From NCBI RefSeq assembly GCF_001787335.1, contig NZ_CP014675.1, positions 186,001 to 250,000 on the forward strand: 64,000 bases of DNA, written 5' to 3'. The notes below the pieces were generated by a model. It was not told where the DNA came from. It worked only from the letters and a program-made list of their open reading frames with translations, and ran no database searches. Made by a program: the position numbers and the translations under genes. Below are positions 46,722 to 58,595 of the stretch, piece by piece (positions within the stretch are counted from its first letter, which is position 1; each line of letters begins with the position of its first letter). The DNA is from Kozakia baliensis. GTDB lineage: Bacteria > Pseudomonadota > Alphaproteobacteria > Acetobacterales > Acetobacteraceae.

Positions 46722-48778
46722 TGTCCGATCTCGATATTCCGCACCAGCTTGCGCCGATCCTCGACGCGCTCACCCCGGAACAACGTGCGGCCGCCCTGGC
46801 GCTCGGCCGGGTGCTCGTGCTCGCCGGAGCCGGGACGGGCAAGACCAAGACCCTGACAGCGGGTGTCGCCACGCGGGTCGCGCTCTACGGCATGGTCCCC
46901 GCGCGCATCCTGTGCGTGACCTTCACCAACAAGGCGGCCGCCGAAATGCGCAGCCGCATCGTGCAGGCCTGCGGGGATGGCATGGCGCCGTCCTGGCTCG
47001 GCACGTTTCATGCCTTGTGCGCGCGCCAGTTGCGGGCCGAACCCGATGTCGCCCATCTGCGGCCCGGTTTCGACATCCGTGACGCCGATGACACGCTCAC
47101 CATGGTGCGCCGGCTGATCAAGGCAGTCCCGAAGGAGCAGCTTCCGGTGCCGGTGGAAGGGGCGGCGGGCGACGCCAAGCAGATTGCCAAGATGGCCGAG
47201 CGGATCGCGCGCCTGAAGGAGGATTTGGTGACGCCCGAGGCTGCCCCGGCCCACGTGCAGGGCATGATCGCGCGCGCTCACGAAAAGAACGCCTTCATCG
47301 ACCGGGAGGGCTGGCTGTTCGCGGCCGGCTTGTATCGCCAATATCAGGCGTTGCTGCGCGAGCAGAACGCAGCCGATTTCGGCGACCTGCTGATGTGGCC
47401 TACGCTCGCCCTGGTGCACGATACGATCTACCGTGATCGTTGGTCGCGCCGCTTTACGGCGGTGCTCGCCGACGAGTATCAGGATGTCAACCGCGCCCAG
47501 TTTCTCTGGCTAAAAATGATGTCGGAAGCCTCAGGCGAACTCTTCGCGGTCGGCGATGACAATCAGTCGATCTATTCCTGGCGCGGGGCAAAAGTGAAGT
47601 TTATCAGAGGGTTCGCGCAAGAATTTCCTGGCGCGAAAATGTATCGCCTCGAGCAGAATTTCCGCTCGACCGGTCATATCCTCGACGCGTCCAATGCGGT
47701 GATCTCCCACGACCCGGCGCGCATCCCGAAAACCCTTTTTACCCGCAAGGGCGTGGGGATGCGGATCGAGACGCTCGGGTTTGCCTATGGCAGCGAGGAA
47801 GCAGAAGCGATCGCGCGCGAAATCGGCCGCCGGGCAGCCCAGGGCGCGGCCTGGCACGATATCGCCGTGATCTACCGCCAGAACCGTCTGAGCCGCGCGA
47901 TCGAGGAGGCGTTCATCAAGGCCCGCGTTCCGTTCGAAATCGTGGGCGACGTCGGCTTCTGGCAACGCCTTGCGGTCAAAGACGCCCTGGCGCTGTTGTC
48001 TCTTTCCGCCAGCCCGGAGGACCGGCAGTCCGACGAGGCGTTCCGGCGTGTGGCCAACAAGCCGGCGCGCGGGCTCGGAGCCAAGAGTCTGGGCGAAATC
48101 GAGATCGCCGCGCTGCGGGAGGGCACGTCGCTCCTGGGCGCGGTGCCGCACACGAAGCTGTCACCGAAGTGCGGCGCGGCGCTGTCGCGCTTCGTGCAGA
48201 CGATCCGTGCTTCCGGTCGCCGGGAACCGGAGAGCGTCGGTGAGCGGCTGAGCTGGCTGCTCGAACAAACGGGCTATCTTCCCGCGTTGCGAGCGGACGA
48301 CAGCGATGAGGCGGCCAACCAGCGGGAAAACCTCGCCGAGCTGATCTCGCTTGCCCACGATTTTGCCGAGATCGGCCAGATCATGGAACATGCCGCGCTC
48401 GCGTCCGGGGCGCCCGGAGAAAAAGGCAAGGAGCGTGTCCAGTTGCTGACCATGCACCGCGCCAAAGGTCTTGAGTTCCGGCACGTGTTTCTGCCCGCAT
48501 GGGAGGAGGGCATTTTCCCCGGAAACAACGCCCGCAACCACGACGAGGAGCGGCGGCTGGCGTATGTCGCGCTGACCCGCGCCATGGAGCAGGCGACCAT
48601 CAGCTGGTGCGACTATCGCCAGGGCGCCACGACGACGCCGTCGCGCTTCGTGGACGAGATCCCGCTGGAGAACCGGATCAACCGCTGGAACTGGATGGAG
48701 CCGCAGAGCGACGCCCGGCAGACCGGCGCGGCATGGGCGCAGACGCAACGTGAACTATCGGCGTTGGGTCTGGCATGA
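46721..48778 (+). CDS. UvrD/Rep-family 3'-5' DNA helicase
   Basis: 685 residues from ATG 46721 (MSDLDIPHQLAPILDALTPEQRAAALAL). SF1A motifs in order: I LAGAGTGKTKTL (~37), Ia VTFTNKAAAEM (~67), II VLADEYQDVNRAQF (~248), III VGDDNQSIYSWRGA (~276), IV LEQNFRST (~310), V TMHRAKGLEFRHVFLPAWEEG (~577) and VI EERRLAYVALTRAME (~609). It is a complete helicase able to unwind DNA in repair or plasmid replication. A longer upstream frame exists but the ATG at 46721 is coupled to the preceding stop. It overlaps the next gene by 4 bp. Confidence 0.93.
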   Translation: MSDLDIPHQLAPILDALTPEQRAAALALGRVLVLAGAGTGKTKTLTAGVATRVALYGMVPARILCVTFTNKAAAEMRSRIVQACGDGMAPSWLGTFHALCARQLRAEPDVAHLRPGFDIRDADDTLTMVRRLIKAVPKEQLPVPVEGAAGDAKQIAKMAERIARLKEDLVTPEAAPAHVQGMIARAHEKNAFIDREGWLFAAGLYRQYQALLREQNAADFGDLLMWPTLALVHDTIYRDRWSRRFTAVLADEYQDVNRAQFLWLKMMSEASGELFAVGDDNQSIYSWRGAKVKFIRGFAQEFPGAKMYRLEQNFRSTGHILDASNAVISHDPARIPKTLFTRKGVGMRIETLGFAYGSEEAEAIAREIGRRAAQGAAWHDIAVIYRQNRLSRAIEEAFIKARVPFEIVGDVGFWQRLAVKDALALLSLSASPEDRQSDEAFRRVANKPARGLGAKSLGEIEIAALREGTSLLGAVPHTKLSPKCGAALSRFVQTIRASGRREPESVGERLSWLLEQTGYLPALRADDSDEAANQRENLAELISLAHDFAEIGQIMEHAALASGAPGEKGKERVQLLTMHRAKGLEFRHVFLPAWEEGIFPGNNARNHDEERRLAYVALTRAMEQATISWCDYRQGATTTPSRFVDEIPLENRINRWNWMEPQSDARQTGAAWAQTQRELSALGLA

Positions 48779-49002
48779 GCGGCGCGCGGCTTTCCGAGAC
48801 GGGCGCGCTGAGCGATCCATCGCGTCCGAACCGCCGCGCGCACGGTTGGGCGCACGACTGCGCACGATGCGGAAAAGGGGCGGCGTTCGGCTTCACGCAG
48901 CGGGACGGCGGCACGCTTTGGTATTGCGGCGCGCATCGTGCGCTCGGTCGCGCCGTTCCACCGCCACGCATGCCGCGCATCGGACATGGACGAAAGAACT
49001 GA
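48775..49002 (+). CDS. Small protein with zinc-ribbon-like cysteines
   Basis: 75 residues, starting at the ATGA overlap with the helicase gene. The motif WAHDCARCGKGAAFGFTQ...LWYCGAHR has the CxxC...C-x2-H layout of a small zinc-binding fold. The C-terminus is basic (PPPRMPRIGHGRKN). No function is known; the coupling suggests it works with the helicase or is simply cotranscribed. Confidence 0.6.
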   Translation: MSGARLSETGALSDPSRPNRRAHGWAHDCARCGKGAAFGFTQRDGGTLWYCGAHRALGRAVPPPRMPRIGHGRKN

Positions 49003-49064
49003 CCGGCAGATCGACGGGCCGCGGCGATGAGATGCGAGGAAATTCGCGCACGAGGAGAAATGGC

Positions 49065-49523
49065 GTGTCGGAATATACGGTCTTTGCGCTGCTTTTTCGC
49101 GACGGCTCGGCCTATGTCGGGTGTTCGAAACAATATCTGCAACGAGCCCGCACGCTGGTGCGGCACTTCGCCGATGATTGCCTGATCGTCACGCTCGACC
49201 GGTTTACACCGGTCGGCGGTGAGACCCGCTCGCGCAGGGAGGTCTATGCCTGGCGATATCGCCTGTGCCGGCGCGGCGCTCGGCTGCGCAGCGAGACGCG
49301 AGGCGAATTCTATCGGATTGGGCGCGGGCAGCTCCATGCCGGGATCGCGCGCGCAGCGATGAAAATGCCCTTACCGCCGCAAGTGGCGGGCTGGGCGCGC
49401 CAAACATCTCTCTTCCGGTTGGTCGGTCTCTACCACGATCTTCGCGCAACGTTGCGCGAACGGGGCGCGGAACTCAGGTTGCGTCTCGTGATCCAGGCAA
49501 TTCGCCGTCGCGCCGGGTATTGA
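49065..49523 (+). CDS. Hypothetical basic protein, possible GIY-YIG-like start
   Basis: 152 residues with a GTG start at 49065, chosen for the GAGGAG 7 bp upstream. The N-terminus, EYTVFALLFRDGSAYVGCSKQYLQRARTLVRHF, recalls the first strands of GIY-YIG nucleases (a Y-x-YVG-like pattern), but the later catalytic residues were not identified, so this is weak. The rest is strongly basic (RRGARLRSETRGEFYRIGRGQ). It ends the long plus-strand run that began at 38366. Confidence 0.5.
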   Translation: MSEYTVFALLFRDGSAYVGCSKQYLQRARTLVRHFADDCLIVTLDRFTPVGGETRSRREVYAWRYRLCRRGARLRSETRGEFYRIGRGQLHAGIARAAMKMPLPPQVAGWARQTSLFRLVGLYHDLRATLRERGAELRLRLVIQAIRRRAGY

Positions 49524-49566
49524 TCGGCGAGCTCGTGACTTGGTTGATGCTCCAGCGGGTCGAATT

Positions 49567-49755
49567 TCACCCGCGCTGTTGGGCCAGATAGGCCGCGTGC
49601 AGGGCCATGCTCTCTTCGTCGCTGAGAATGCCGTGTCGACCGAGCGCCACGAGCAGTTTTTCGTGATGATCCAGTTCAGCGTCGGCACCGGACAGTCGAT
49701 TGGCGGCCTCGACGAACGTGTCAATGCTTTTGTGAAAAGCGGGGCAAATGGCCTT
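49567..49755 (-). pseudogene. Possible 3' remnant of a small gene
   Basis: A minus-strand frame without a standard start, squeezed between the 3' end of dnaE2 and the plus-strand gene, reads AFHKSIDTFVEAANRLSGADAELDHHEKLLVALGRHGILSDEESMALHAAYLAQQRG and stops at 49567 (positions given; key residues LDHHEKLLVALGRHG). It looks protein-like, but a 5' end is missing. It might be a truncated plasmid gene; function unknown. Confidence 0.3.
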
Positions 49756-49795
49756 TCGAGCCTTCTACAAATACAAATTGTTTCTGGCTCAAAAG

Positions 49796-52986
<3,191 letters not shown>

Positions 52987-52990
<4 letters not shown>

Positions 52991-53232
52991 GGGCCGTTCT
53001 CGCGTGCATCCGCATGAGGATGGCGATGCTGGCTGGTATCGGGCAGCGGGGCGGACGGCAAACGCATGAGGCGGAAGCCGCAACGCTGCAAATGTGCCAC
53101 CAGGCGTTCCGCGACCAGGCGCGCCATCAACTCATCGGCGTCATGAACGCGTCGCCGCCCGTTGAACCGCAGCGCGTGCATCAGCGCGTCGGCGATTTCT
53201 TCCGCGTGGGCGGGTGTGAGATCGTCGTCCAT
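52987..53232 (-). CDS. Small protein encoded between imuB and dnaE2
   Basis: 81 residues: [64 protein letters not shown], ending in a His-rich tail. The stop overlaps the GTG of dnaE2 and the start is 3 bp after the imuB stop, so it is translated with the mutasome operon. No characterised family; it looks helical. The usual imuA-imuB-dnaE2 cassette has no such gene by the standard description, so it may be an extra factor. Confidence 0.65.
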
Positions 53233-53234
53233 CC

Positions 53235-54790
53235 TCAGAACAGCCCATGCAGGAACCAGGCCCGGTCGCCGGACCAGTCATGCACACCGTCCCCGCGCCG
53301 GAACAGCCAGAACCGTTCGCCCAGCTCGTCCTCGGCCACCCAATAGTCGCGGACCGCGCCCAGCTTGCCGTCCTCGCCCCACCAATCGCCATGCAGCCGC
53401 TCGGGTCCGTCGGCGGCGCGGATCCGGCGTGGCCGGCCCTGCCAGACGAACTGCATCGGCGCGCCATCCGGCAGCAGGCTGGTGACGGAAACCGGGGTGG
53501 GCGGAGAAAACAGGCGCACGGGGCGCGGCGGTCTCTCGTGAGCAAGAAAAATACCTGCTTCTTCTCCGCGAGCCCCGGTCGGACGTTCCTCGACGCGCCG
53601 GATACGCTGGGCGTGTTCCGGCCAATGCGCGGCTCTTGGCTCAAGCCAGACCACCTTGTCGGGGCCAACCCGATTGCGCAGCCGATCGACCAGACAAGCC
53701 AGATCGGCGTCTTGAGACGAAGAACCGGTGGTGGTCAAAAGACTGGCGACTTGTCGCCCTGCGTTCAGGCGTTCGGCGCAGGTGACGAACAAGCGCATCG
53801 CCTCGATGCCGAAACCCGGCTCGATCGTCTCGATGCGCTCGTGCAGTAGGCGCGCGAGATGCCCGACATCGTTCACCGGGGCAGCCAGGCCGACGCGCAC
53901 GATCTGCACCGTGTCATCGACGCGGTGGCAGTGTAGATCCACCCAACGCGCACCGAGCCCGCGTTGGCTCAGGGCGACGCAGATTTCGGGGGTCAGCGTG
54001 TCGATGACGGTGCCGATCGCCTCAGCGGTGCCGATCGGCTCGACGAAGCCGCGCCGCGCCTGAATGACGTCGCGGGGCTGAAGCGGTTGAAGCGGTTCGC
54101 GCACATGGCCCAGAGCTTGATCGAGGCGTGTCATGACCTCCGTGCCGAAACGCCGCACCAAAGGCGCACGCGGGCCTCGAGCAGGGCGCCGATCGTGCGC
54201 AGCCCGAGACGACGCAGGTCGGCCACCCTTGTGGCCTCGATCCGCAGGGCAGTGATCGGCAGGAGCCAAAGGGCGTTGCGCTGACCGCCCGGCGGCACGA
54301 TCGAGACCGCGTCGCGGCCGAACCGCGCCACGGCCTGTGCCGCGCCGGGCGTGTCGGCAAGGGCAAGACGCACCGCATATCCCCGCTCAGCGATCTGTCC
54401 GCGCAGCGCCTCCAGCATCGGCGCCTCACCACCCTGCAGGTGATCGCATCCTGTGGTGTCGATCCAGAGGCCGTCCAGCCGGTCGGGGGCCACGATCGGC
54501 GAGAAGCCAAAACACCAATCGGCAAAACGCAAAAGTGCTTCGTCATCGCGGTCCGGCGTGGCGGGAGCCACCTGCAGGTCCGGCGCGAGACTTTGCGCGT
54601 GCGCGAGCGTCATGCCCGCGCGGATGCCCCGCCCTTGCGCTGTCGCATCGGTCGCCAGAACAACTGGCTTGCGACCGTCATGCGCCTGCAGAACCAGACC
54701 GGAGGAGATGCAGATGTCGGGGTGTCGGCGACGCCACAGATCGGTCCTCCAGAGGGGAAGCCAGACGGAGAGGAAGCGTCGCGTCGTCAT
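53235..54790 (-). pseudogene. imuB: ImuB (Y-family polymerase-like), split by a one-base frameshift
   Basis: The first part starts MTTRRFLSVWLPLWRTDLWRRRHP at 54790 and includes KPVVLATDATAQGRGIRAGMTLAHAQSLAPDL and WIDTTGCDHLQGGEAPML, typical of ImuB palm and finger regions. It runs to LGLRTIGALLEAR near 54172. The frame then shifts; the next frame carries APLVRRFGTEVMTRLDQALGHVREPLQPLQPRDVIQARRGFVEPIGTAEAI and the C-terminal half, including LLPDGAPMQFVWQGRPRRIRAADGPERLHGDWW, to the stop at 53235. One missing base in the CGCG-TGCG tract around 54166-54172 explains this. The C-terminal half is about 300 residues. ImuB bridges DnaE2 and the beta clamp, so the cassette is probably impaired unless the shift is a sequencing error. 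Its start lies inside the 3' end of imuA. Confidence 0.85.
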
Positions 54791-55490
54791 CGGAAATCTC
54801 GAGTGTCCAGGAGGCCACCGGTCCGCCGCGCTGACGCAGGAGGTCGACCTGCCAGCGCGCCGGGCCGGGGAGGGGCGTACGGCAGGAAGGGCTAAACGGC
54901 AACACACAAGGGGCTGCACCGACCCGCCAGCGGGTTTGGCAGGCGGAAGCGGGAAGAGGGGGTGGTTTGCCGCGCCGCCCGTCGGCCTTGGCTTGATGGA
55001 TCAGGAAACCGGTGGCGCCGCTCTTCTCGGCGGCGAGTTGAAGACGTCGGGTTGCGGTGAGCGTCATCGGCGCGGTGATATCCGCGACCATGGCGAAAAT
55101 ACCGCGCTCGCGCAGAATGTCTTCGGCGAGCGCCGCCACTTGCTCCGGTGTGGTTTCCACCAAAATCAAGCGGCCGGGCGAAAGACCGAGTTGACGCAGG
55201 CCCGCAAGACAAAGATCGGTGCCAGCCCCGCGCACCCAGACGATGGGACCCGTCGCACGGGCGAGGATGGAGGCGACGAAGCGGGTCGGTCGGACGCCGG
55301 TCGCGTGATCGGCGCCGGTGCCCACGATTTCATGCACCGATCCACGACGTAATCCGCCGCCCAGATGGGCATCGATCGCGGGCGTGCCGGTTGGCAACAC
55401 GCCAGAGACTGGCGAAGCGATCGGCGGGCGCTCGAGGCGCGCCACTTGCGCGCGCAGCAGCGTCAGGGTGTCGTGGGTTTCTTGCGCCAT
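54678..55490 (-). CDS. imuA: ImuA, RecA-like mutasome protein
   Basis: A 270-aa protein with the RecA-like ImuA layout: MAQETHDTLTLLRAQVARLERPP, then LPTGTPAIDAHLGGGLRRGSVHEIVG (~32-58), VRPTRFVASILARATGPIVWVRG and LGLSPGRLILVETTPEQVAALAEDIL (~95-120). ImuA works with ImuB and DnaE2 in SOS mutagenesis. It is the first gene of the cassette; its 3' end overlaps imuB by ~110 bp, more than usual. A LexA box is 30 bp upstream of the ATG. The Walker A motif is degenerate in this family. Confidence 0.88.
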   Translation of the reverse strand: MAQETHDTLTLLRAQVARLERPPIASPVSGVLPTGTPAIDAHLGGGLRRGSVHEIVGTGADHATGVRPTRFVASILARATGPIVWVRGAGTDLCLAGLRQLGLSPGRLILVETTPEQVAALAEDILRERGIFAMVADITAPMTLTATRRLQLAAEKSGATGFLIHQAKADGRRGKPPPLPASACQTRWRVGAAPCVLPFSPSCRTPLPGPARWQVDLLRQRGGPVASWTLEISDDDATLPLRLASPLEDRSVASPTPRHLHLLRSGSAGA

Positions 55491-55520
55491 GTGTCATGCC
55501 TCCACACGTCAGCATGCACA

Positions 55521-55535
55521 GAACAAAACACGAAC
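55521..55535 (-). promoter_or_regulatory. LexA (SOS) box of the imuA operon
   Basis: On the minus strand GTTC-GTGTTTT-GTTC, an exact match to the alphaproteobacterial LexA consensus GTTC-N7-GTTC, 31 bp before the imuA start codon. It predicts SOS control of imuA-imuB-orf81-dnaE2. Confidence 0.85.
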
Positions 55536-55954
55536 ACAAGGAAAAATTTTGCAGAAACTACCGTGGAGGTCGCGTTCCCTCTGGAAAGACGAGCGCCGTA
55601 CGAGCGGAAAAAACGTGATCGCCGACGATTTTATACTTGTCATCGAAGTGAAGTTAACCGGCAATTGGCGACGCGTCGCGGAAGCCGCTTGGCAGCTCTT
55701 CCAGGCGAGAACTCTTTTGGCTCAGAATCACCGAACCATCACGACGCTGGGTGTTTTCGGTCGATCATGCCAGGACCCCATTCTCATGGAGATGCTCCGC
55801 CGCCTTTCGATCGAGTCCATCTGGTCACCTTGGTCTCGAATGAGGCATCAAACTGGATTTTCGACCGAGATGACGCCCATCCCGGCCGGTTGATAAAGGC
55901 GTTGGCATACCGGATGAAGCTGTCGAGACGATAATGCCGTGTCGTGAGCGCGCG
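55536..55954. other. Stretch without a recognised gene
   Basis: Several overlapping open frames on the plus strand (for example through 55620-55890, EVKLTGNWRRVAEAAWQLFQARTLLAQNHRTI) have no supported start or known domain. A decayed gene is possible. The promoter of the imuA operon lies at its left edge. Confidence 0.35.
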
Positions 55955-56431
55955 TCAGCGACATGCCACGCCGGCAGGGGCACTCGGCGAGGGAGAAAAG
56001 GCGAACGGGTTATTCGCGTTCTGGCAGATGTTTTCGTTCATGACCGACCGCGTATGCTGAAGACTGGCGTAGGAGACCGACAGAGACAACAAGACCGCCA
56101 AGAAGTAGAGACCGGCGACACGGCTTGGCTGCTTTTGGGGTGTCGCAACCGACGCGCTTTTGTAGAAAAGCAACGTTCCGAACACGAGACAGGCCAGCAG
56201 CACGATCAGCGCCGCACACTGCGCCAGCAGCATGGGTTCGAGCAGCAGGTTCGGCGACGCGCCATAATTCTGCAATGCGCCCGCCGTGTTCGCTTCCCGC
56301 GCCCCTGTCGCGCCGAGCGAGAAAAAGGCGATCAGATTGGGCACGACGCACCCTACCGGCAGCAGCATGGCGGTATAGGATTTTCTGGCCTGGGCGAGTT
56401 TGGCGTCGCTTGTCATAACAGTGTCCATCAA
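55955..56431 (-). CDS. Hypothetical membrane protein with about three transmembrane segments
   Basis: 158 residues from ATG 56431 (MMDTVMTSDAKLAQARKSY; ATG 56416 also possible). Hydrophobic segments: YTAMLLPVGCVVPNLIAFFSL (~20-40), PMLLAQCAALIVLLACLVFGTLLF (~68-91) and VAGLYFLAVLLSLSVSYASL (~105-124). No family recognised. The segment before TM2 suggests a loop in the periplasm. It lies in a divergent block of small membrane proteins. Confidence 0.6.
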   Translation of the reverse strand: MMDTVMTSDAKLAQARKSYTAMLLPVGCVVPNLIAFFSLGATGAREANTAGALQNYGASPNLLLEPMLLAQCAALIVLLACLVFGTLLFYKSASVATPQKQPSRVAGLYFLAVLLSLSVSYASLQHTRSVMNENICQNANNPFAFSPSPSAPAGVACR

Positions 56432-56547
56432 CTTTCTTCCCTGGAAATCTCTCGTTCTTGCAATGTCTATTGAAGAAAAAAGGGACGCACGACTTCAGCG
56501 AATAGGCAATAAACATTCTGGCGAAACTCGTCACGCTCCGCAGCATC

Positions 56548-56958
56548 TCAACAAGCCCGTCGAAATTTTCGCGACAATTTGCGTCCGACCATCTGCGAGA
56601 CGATAAGGAGGACGATCAGCGTCATGATTCCGCCCCAAACGCTGCCGAGCGTCAGGACCATGAACATCCTGCTCGCCTTTTCGGTATGAAGCACCATCTC
56701 GCACGTATCGAATTGCTGGCGCGCGGCCAGCGTGCCGCCCAGCGCGGGTGTCGGCGTAAGAGGCTGGACCGGTATTTGGGGAATCCAGGCGCGACACGCG
56801 CTTTTCATGGCGTCGGTCTTGGCGAGCAAATCCGCAGGGGGCGGTGTCGTCGGTGTTCCGTCCCGCGTAACGGGCGAGACCGGTGAGCTGGGAGCCGCTG
56901 CGGTGGCCAGGAGCAGCACAAGCGGGCAAAGGGATCTGAAGCCGCGTTGCATCCTCAT
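56548..56958 (-). CDS. Hypothetical exported/membrane-anchored protein
   Basis: 136 residues. A signal-peptide-like start, MRMQRGFRSLCPLVLLLATAAAPSSPV, is followed by a Pro/Thr-rich stretch, two cysteines (SACRAW, FDTCEM) and a C-terminal transmembrane segment, FMVLTLGSVWGGIMTLIVLLIV, with a basic tail. The two Cys could form a disulphide in the periplasm. It overlaps the upstream small gene by 4 bp (ATGA). No family recognised. Confidence 0.6.
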   Translation of the reverse strand: MRMQRGFRSLCPLVLLLATAAAPSSPVSPVTRDGTPTTPPPADLLAKTDAMKSACRAWIPQIPVQPLTPTPALGGTLAARQQFDTCEMVLHTEKASRMFMVLTLGSVWGGIMTLIVLLIVSQMVGRKLSRKFRRAC

Positions 56959-57155
56959 ACCGGCATTCCTGGCGCAGGGTGGGTTGGCGGACGTACCGCT
57001 AGCGTCTCATGCGGTGCGGCTGGCTGCACGATGACGCCGACGAGCGCGCCGGCATCTCGCAGCAGACAAGTTCCGGTGGCGTGCCGGAAATGCGCCGCCA
57101 GGCGTTCTCGTGGCGTGCGGCGCGGCGTGCGGGGATAACGGAGAAAAGCATCCAT
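56955..57155 (-). CDS. Small hypothetical protein
   Basis: 66 residues from ATG 57155, which has GGAG eight bases upstream: MDAFLRYPRTPRRTPRERLAAHFRHATGTCLLRDAGALVGVIVQPAAP. Overlaps the next gene by 4 bp, so the two are coupled. No known family; the first half is basic and the second hydrophobic. A longer frame to 57359 is less likely. Confidence 0.5.
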   Translation of the reverse strand: MDAFLRYPRTPRRTPRERLAAHFRHATGTCLLRDAGALVGVIVQPAAPHETLAVRPPTHPAPGMPV

Positions 57156-57342
57156 GATCGAAACTCCTTCGATCCGATCGTCGCCTTCCATCATGCGACC
57201 GTGCATTTTTTTTGTGCTCAGCGCGAAATTCTTCATACCGTCGCAAGTCGGACGCCTACCCTCCGAAGACCAACAGGAACGCAACCGCCAGAAGGAGCGC
57301 CAGGATGTGTCGGTTTTCTCAACATCACGAAAGAATTTCTCG

Positions 57343-57936
57343 ATGAGCGCGGCGGTCAACTATCGCCGGGGCGAGCATATCCTGTTCGACGATCATGTCC
57401 GGTATGAGGTGTCGTTTCCAAGTCCGACCGATCCGGCCGTCAAAGCCGCCTATGCCAAGATCGCGCGGACCAATAACGGGCCGGTGCCGCACCCTGACTT
57501 CAAGGGTTGGTGGGTTTGCCTCGATTATGCGCGCGTCGCGGGCGGCATCGAGGATGGCGCCGTGGCGATGCGGATCCACTACGGCCGCGACAATCTCGCC
57601 AACCCGACCCTGTTGGGCACGTTGTGCTGGCGCGAGGAATGGCAGGAGAAGACCTACGGGGTCGCCATGGCGCTTCATGGGTTCGGCGTCTTGACCGGCA
57701 AAATTGCTATTCCCGACGTGCCGGCCGCGCCTCTCCTCCCGAAGACCATCCCGGCGCTCACGACATTTCTGTCGCTGGAGACCGGGCACCTGACGTCCGC
57801 GCAAACTAAAGCGCTGCCCCGGATGTTGTATGAAATGTGCGGTGCGCTGATGGACGAGGTGCCTCCCCTCTGCGGCGTGGTTTTGCCGCCTCTGCCTCCC
57901 ATCCCTCTTGCGCCGGTGAAAAACGACCTGCACTGA
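57343..57936 (+). CDS. Conserved hypothetical protein
   Basis: 197 residues from ATG 57343 (MSAAVNYRRGEHILFDDHVRYEVSFPSPTDPAVKAAYAKIARTNNGPVPHPDFKGWWVCLDYARVAGG...; key part VPHPDFKGWWVCLDY). It contains no recognised domain. Ends 41 bp before the next gene, probably cotranscribed. The C-terminus is Pro-rich (PPLCGVVLPPLPPIPLAP). Coding bias matches the backbone. Confidence 0.55.
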   Translation: MSAAVNYRRGEHILFDDHVRYEVSFPSPTDPAVKAAYAKIARTNNGPVPHPDFKGWWVCLDYARVAGGIEDGAVAMRIHYGRDNLANPTLLGTLCWREEWQEKTYGVAMALHGFGVLTGKIAIPDVPAAPLLPKTIPALTTFLSLETGHLTSAQTKALPRMLYEMCGALMDEVPPLCGVVLPPLPPIPLAPVKNDLH

Positions 57937-57977
57937 TCGCCCCAACCCGAGTTTTCTCCATCAAGGATATCGCGCTG

Positions 57978-58595
57978 ATGCCACCCAAAAAGACCAAGCC
58001 GACGCCGGCAAAGCCCGCCCGCCGTGAACGGCGCGTCTATACCGACGAAGAGTTGGAGCAAGCTGCCGAAGCGTATTGGACGCCCGAGCGGTCCGCCGCC
58101 TACGAGGCCGCGCAGGACGATGACGACGCCATGCCGGAACTGACCAAAGATCTCGACGCCATGCGCCCGCAGACCGAGCGGCTCGTTGTGGCGCTGATCA
58201 GGACCTATGCCGCCGACTACAAAGGCGTCGCGCTTGGGGTATGGCCGCCCTTTGATCCTGGGATGCCGGTCACCGACACGATTGTGCTGGGGCGCGGCTG
58301 GGTCGTCCAGGTCAGCTACGATCCCAACGATCCGACGCTCCTTGTGGCGGTCGAGGCGACGTCGGCCAAAATTTCCGACGACGTCTCGCTCGAGATTGTC
58401 TGCGACGAGTATGAAGACGAAGGCTTCGATTCCTTCGTCAAAACCTTTCCGCTGACGCCCAAGGATCGCACGCGCCTGTTCGGCTATCTCAAGCGGAACT
58501 ACGGACGCGCCCCCGAAGCGGTCGAGGGCGAGGACGAGGATGGGGACGATCAACCCGAGCCGGACACCATCGTCCCGCTGCGCCGCCCGTCATAG
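57978..58595 (+). CDS. Conserved hypothetical acidic protein
   Basis: 205 residues from ATG 57978. A basic N-terminal tail (MPPKKTKPTPAKPARRERR) precedes an acidic body (YEAAQDDDDAMPELTKDLDAM, and the C-terminal EGEDEDGDDQPEPD). The centre, DTIVLGRGWVVQVSYDPNDPTLLVAVEATSAKISDDVSLEIVCDEYEDEG, looks like a compact beta domain. No family recognised. It ends convergently with the NERD gene with a 46-bp overlap, so one of the two stops may be non-native. Confidence 0.55.
   Translation: MPPKKTKPTPAKPARRERRVYTDEELEQAAEAYWTPERSAAYEAAQDDDDAMPELTKDLDAMRPQTERLVVALIRTYAADYKGVALGVWPPFDPGMPVTDTIVLGRGWVVQVSYDPNDPTLLVAVEATSAKISDDVSLEIVCDEYEDEGFDSFVKTFPLTPKDRTRLFGYLKRNYGRAPEAVEGEDEDGDDQPEPDTIVPLRRPS

Noticed and set aside
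46289-47419. 376-codon minus-strand open frame
   Set aside because: Antisense shadow of small backbone genes and the UvrD-like helicase.
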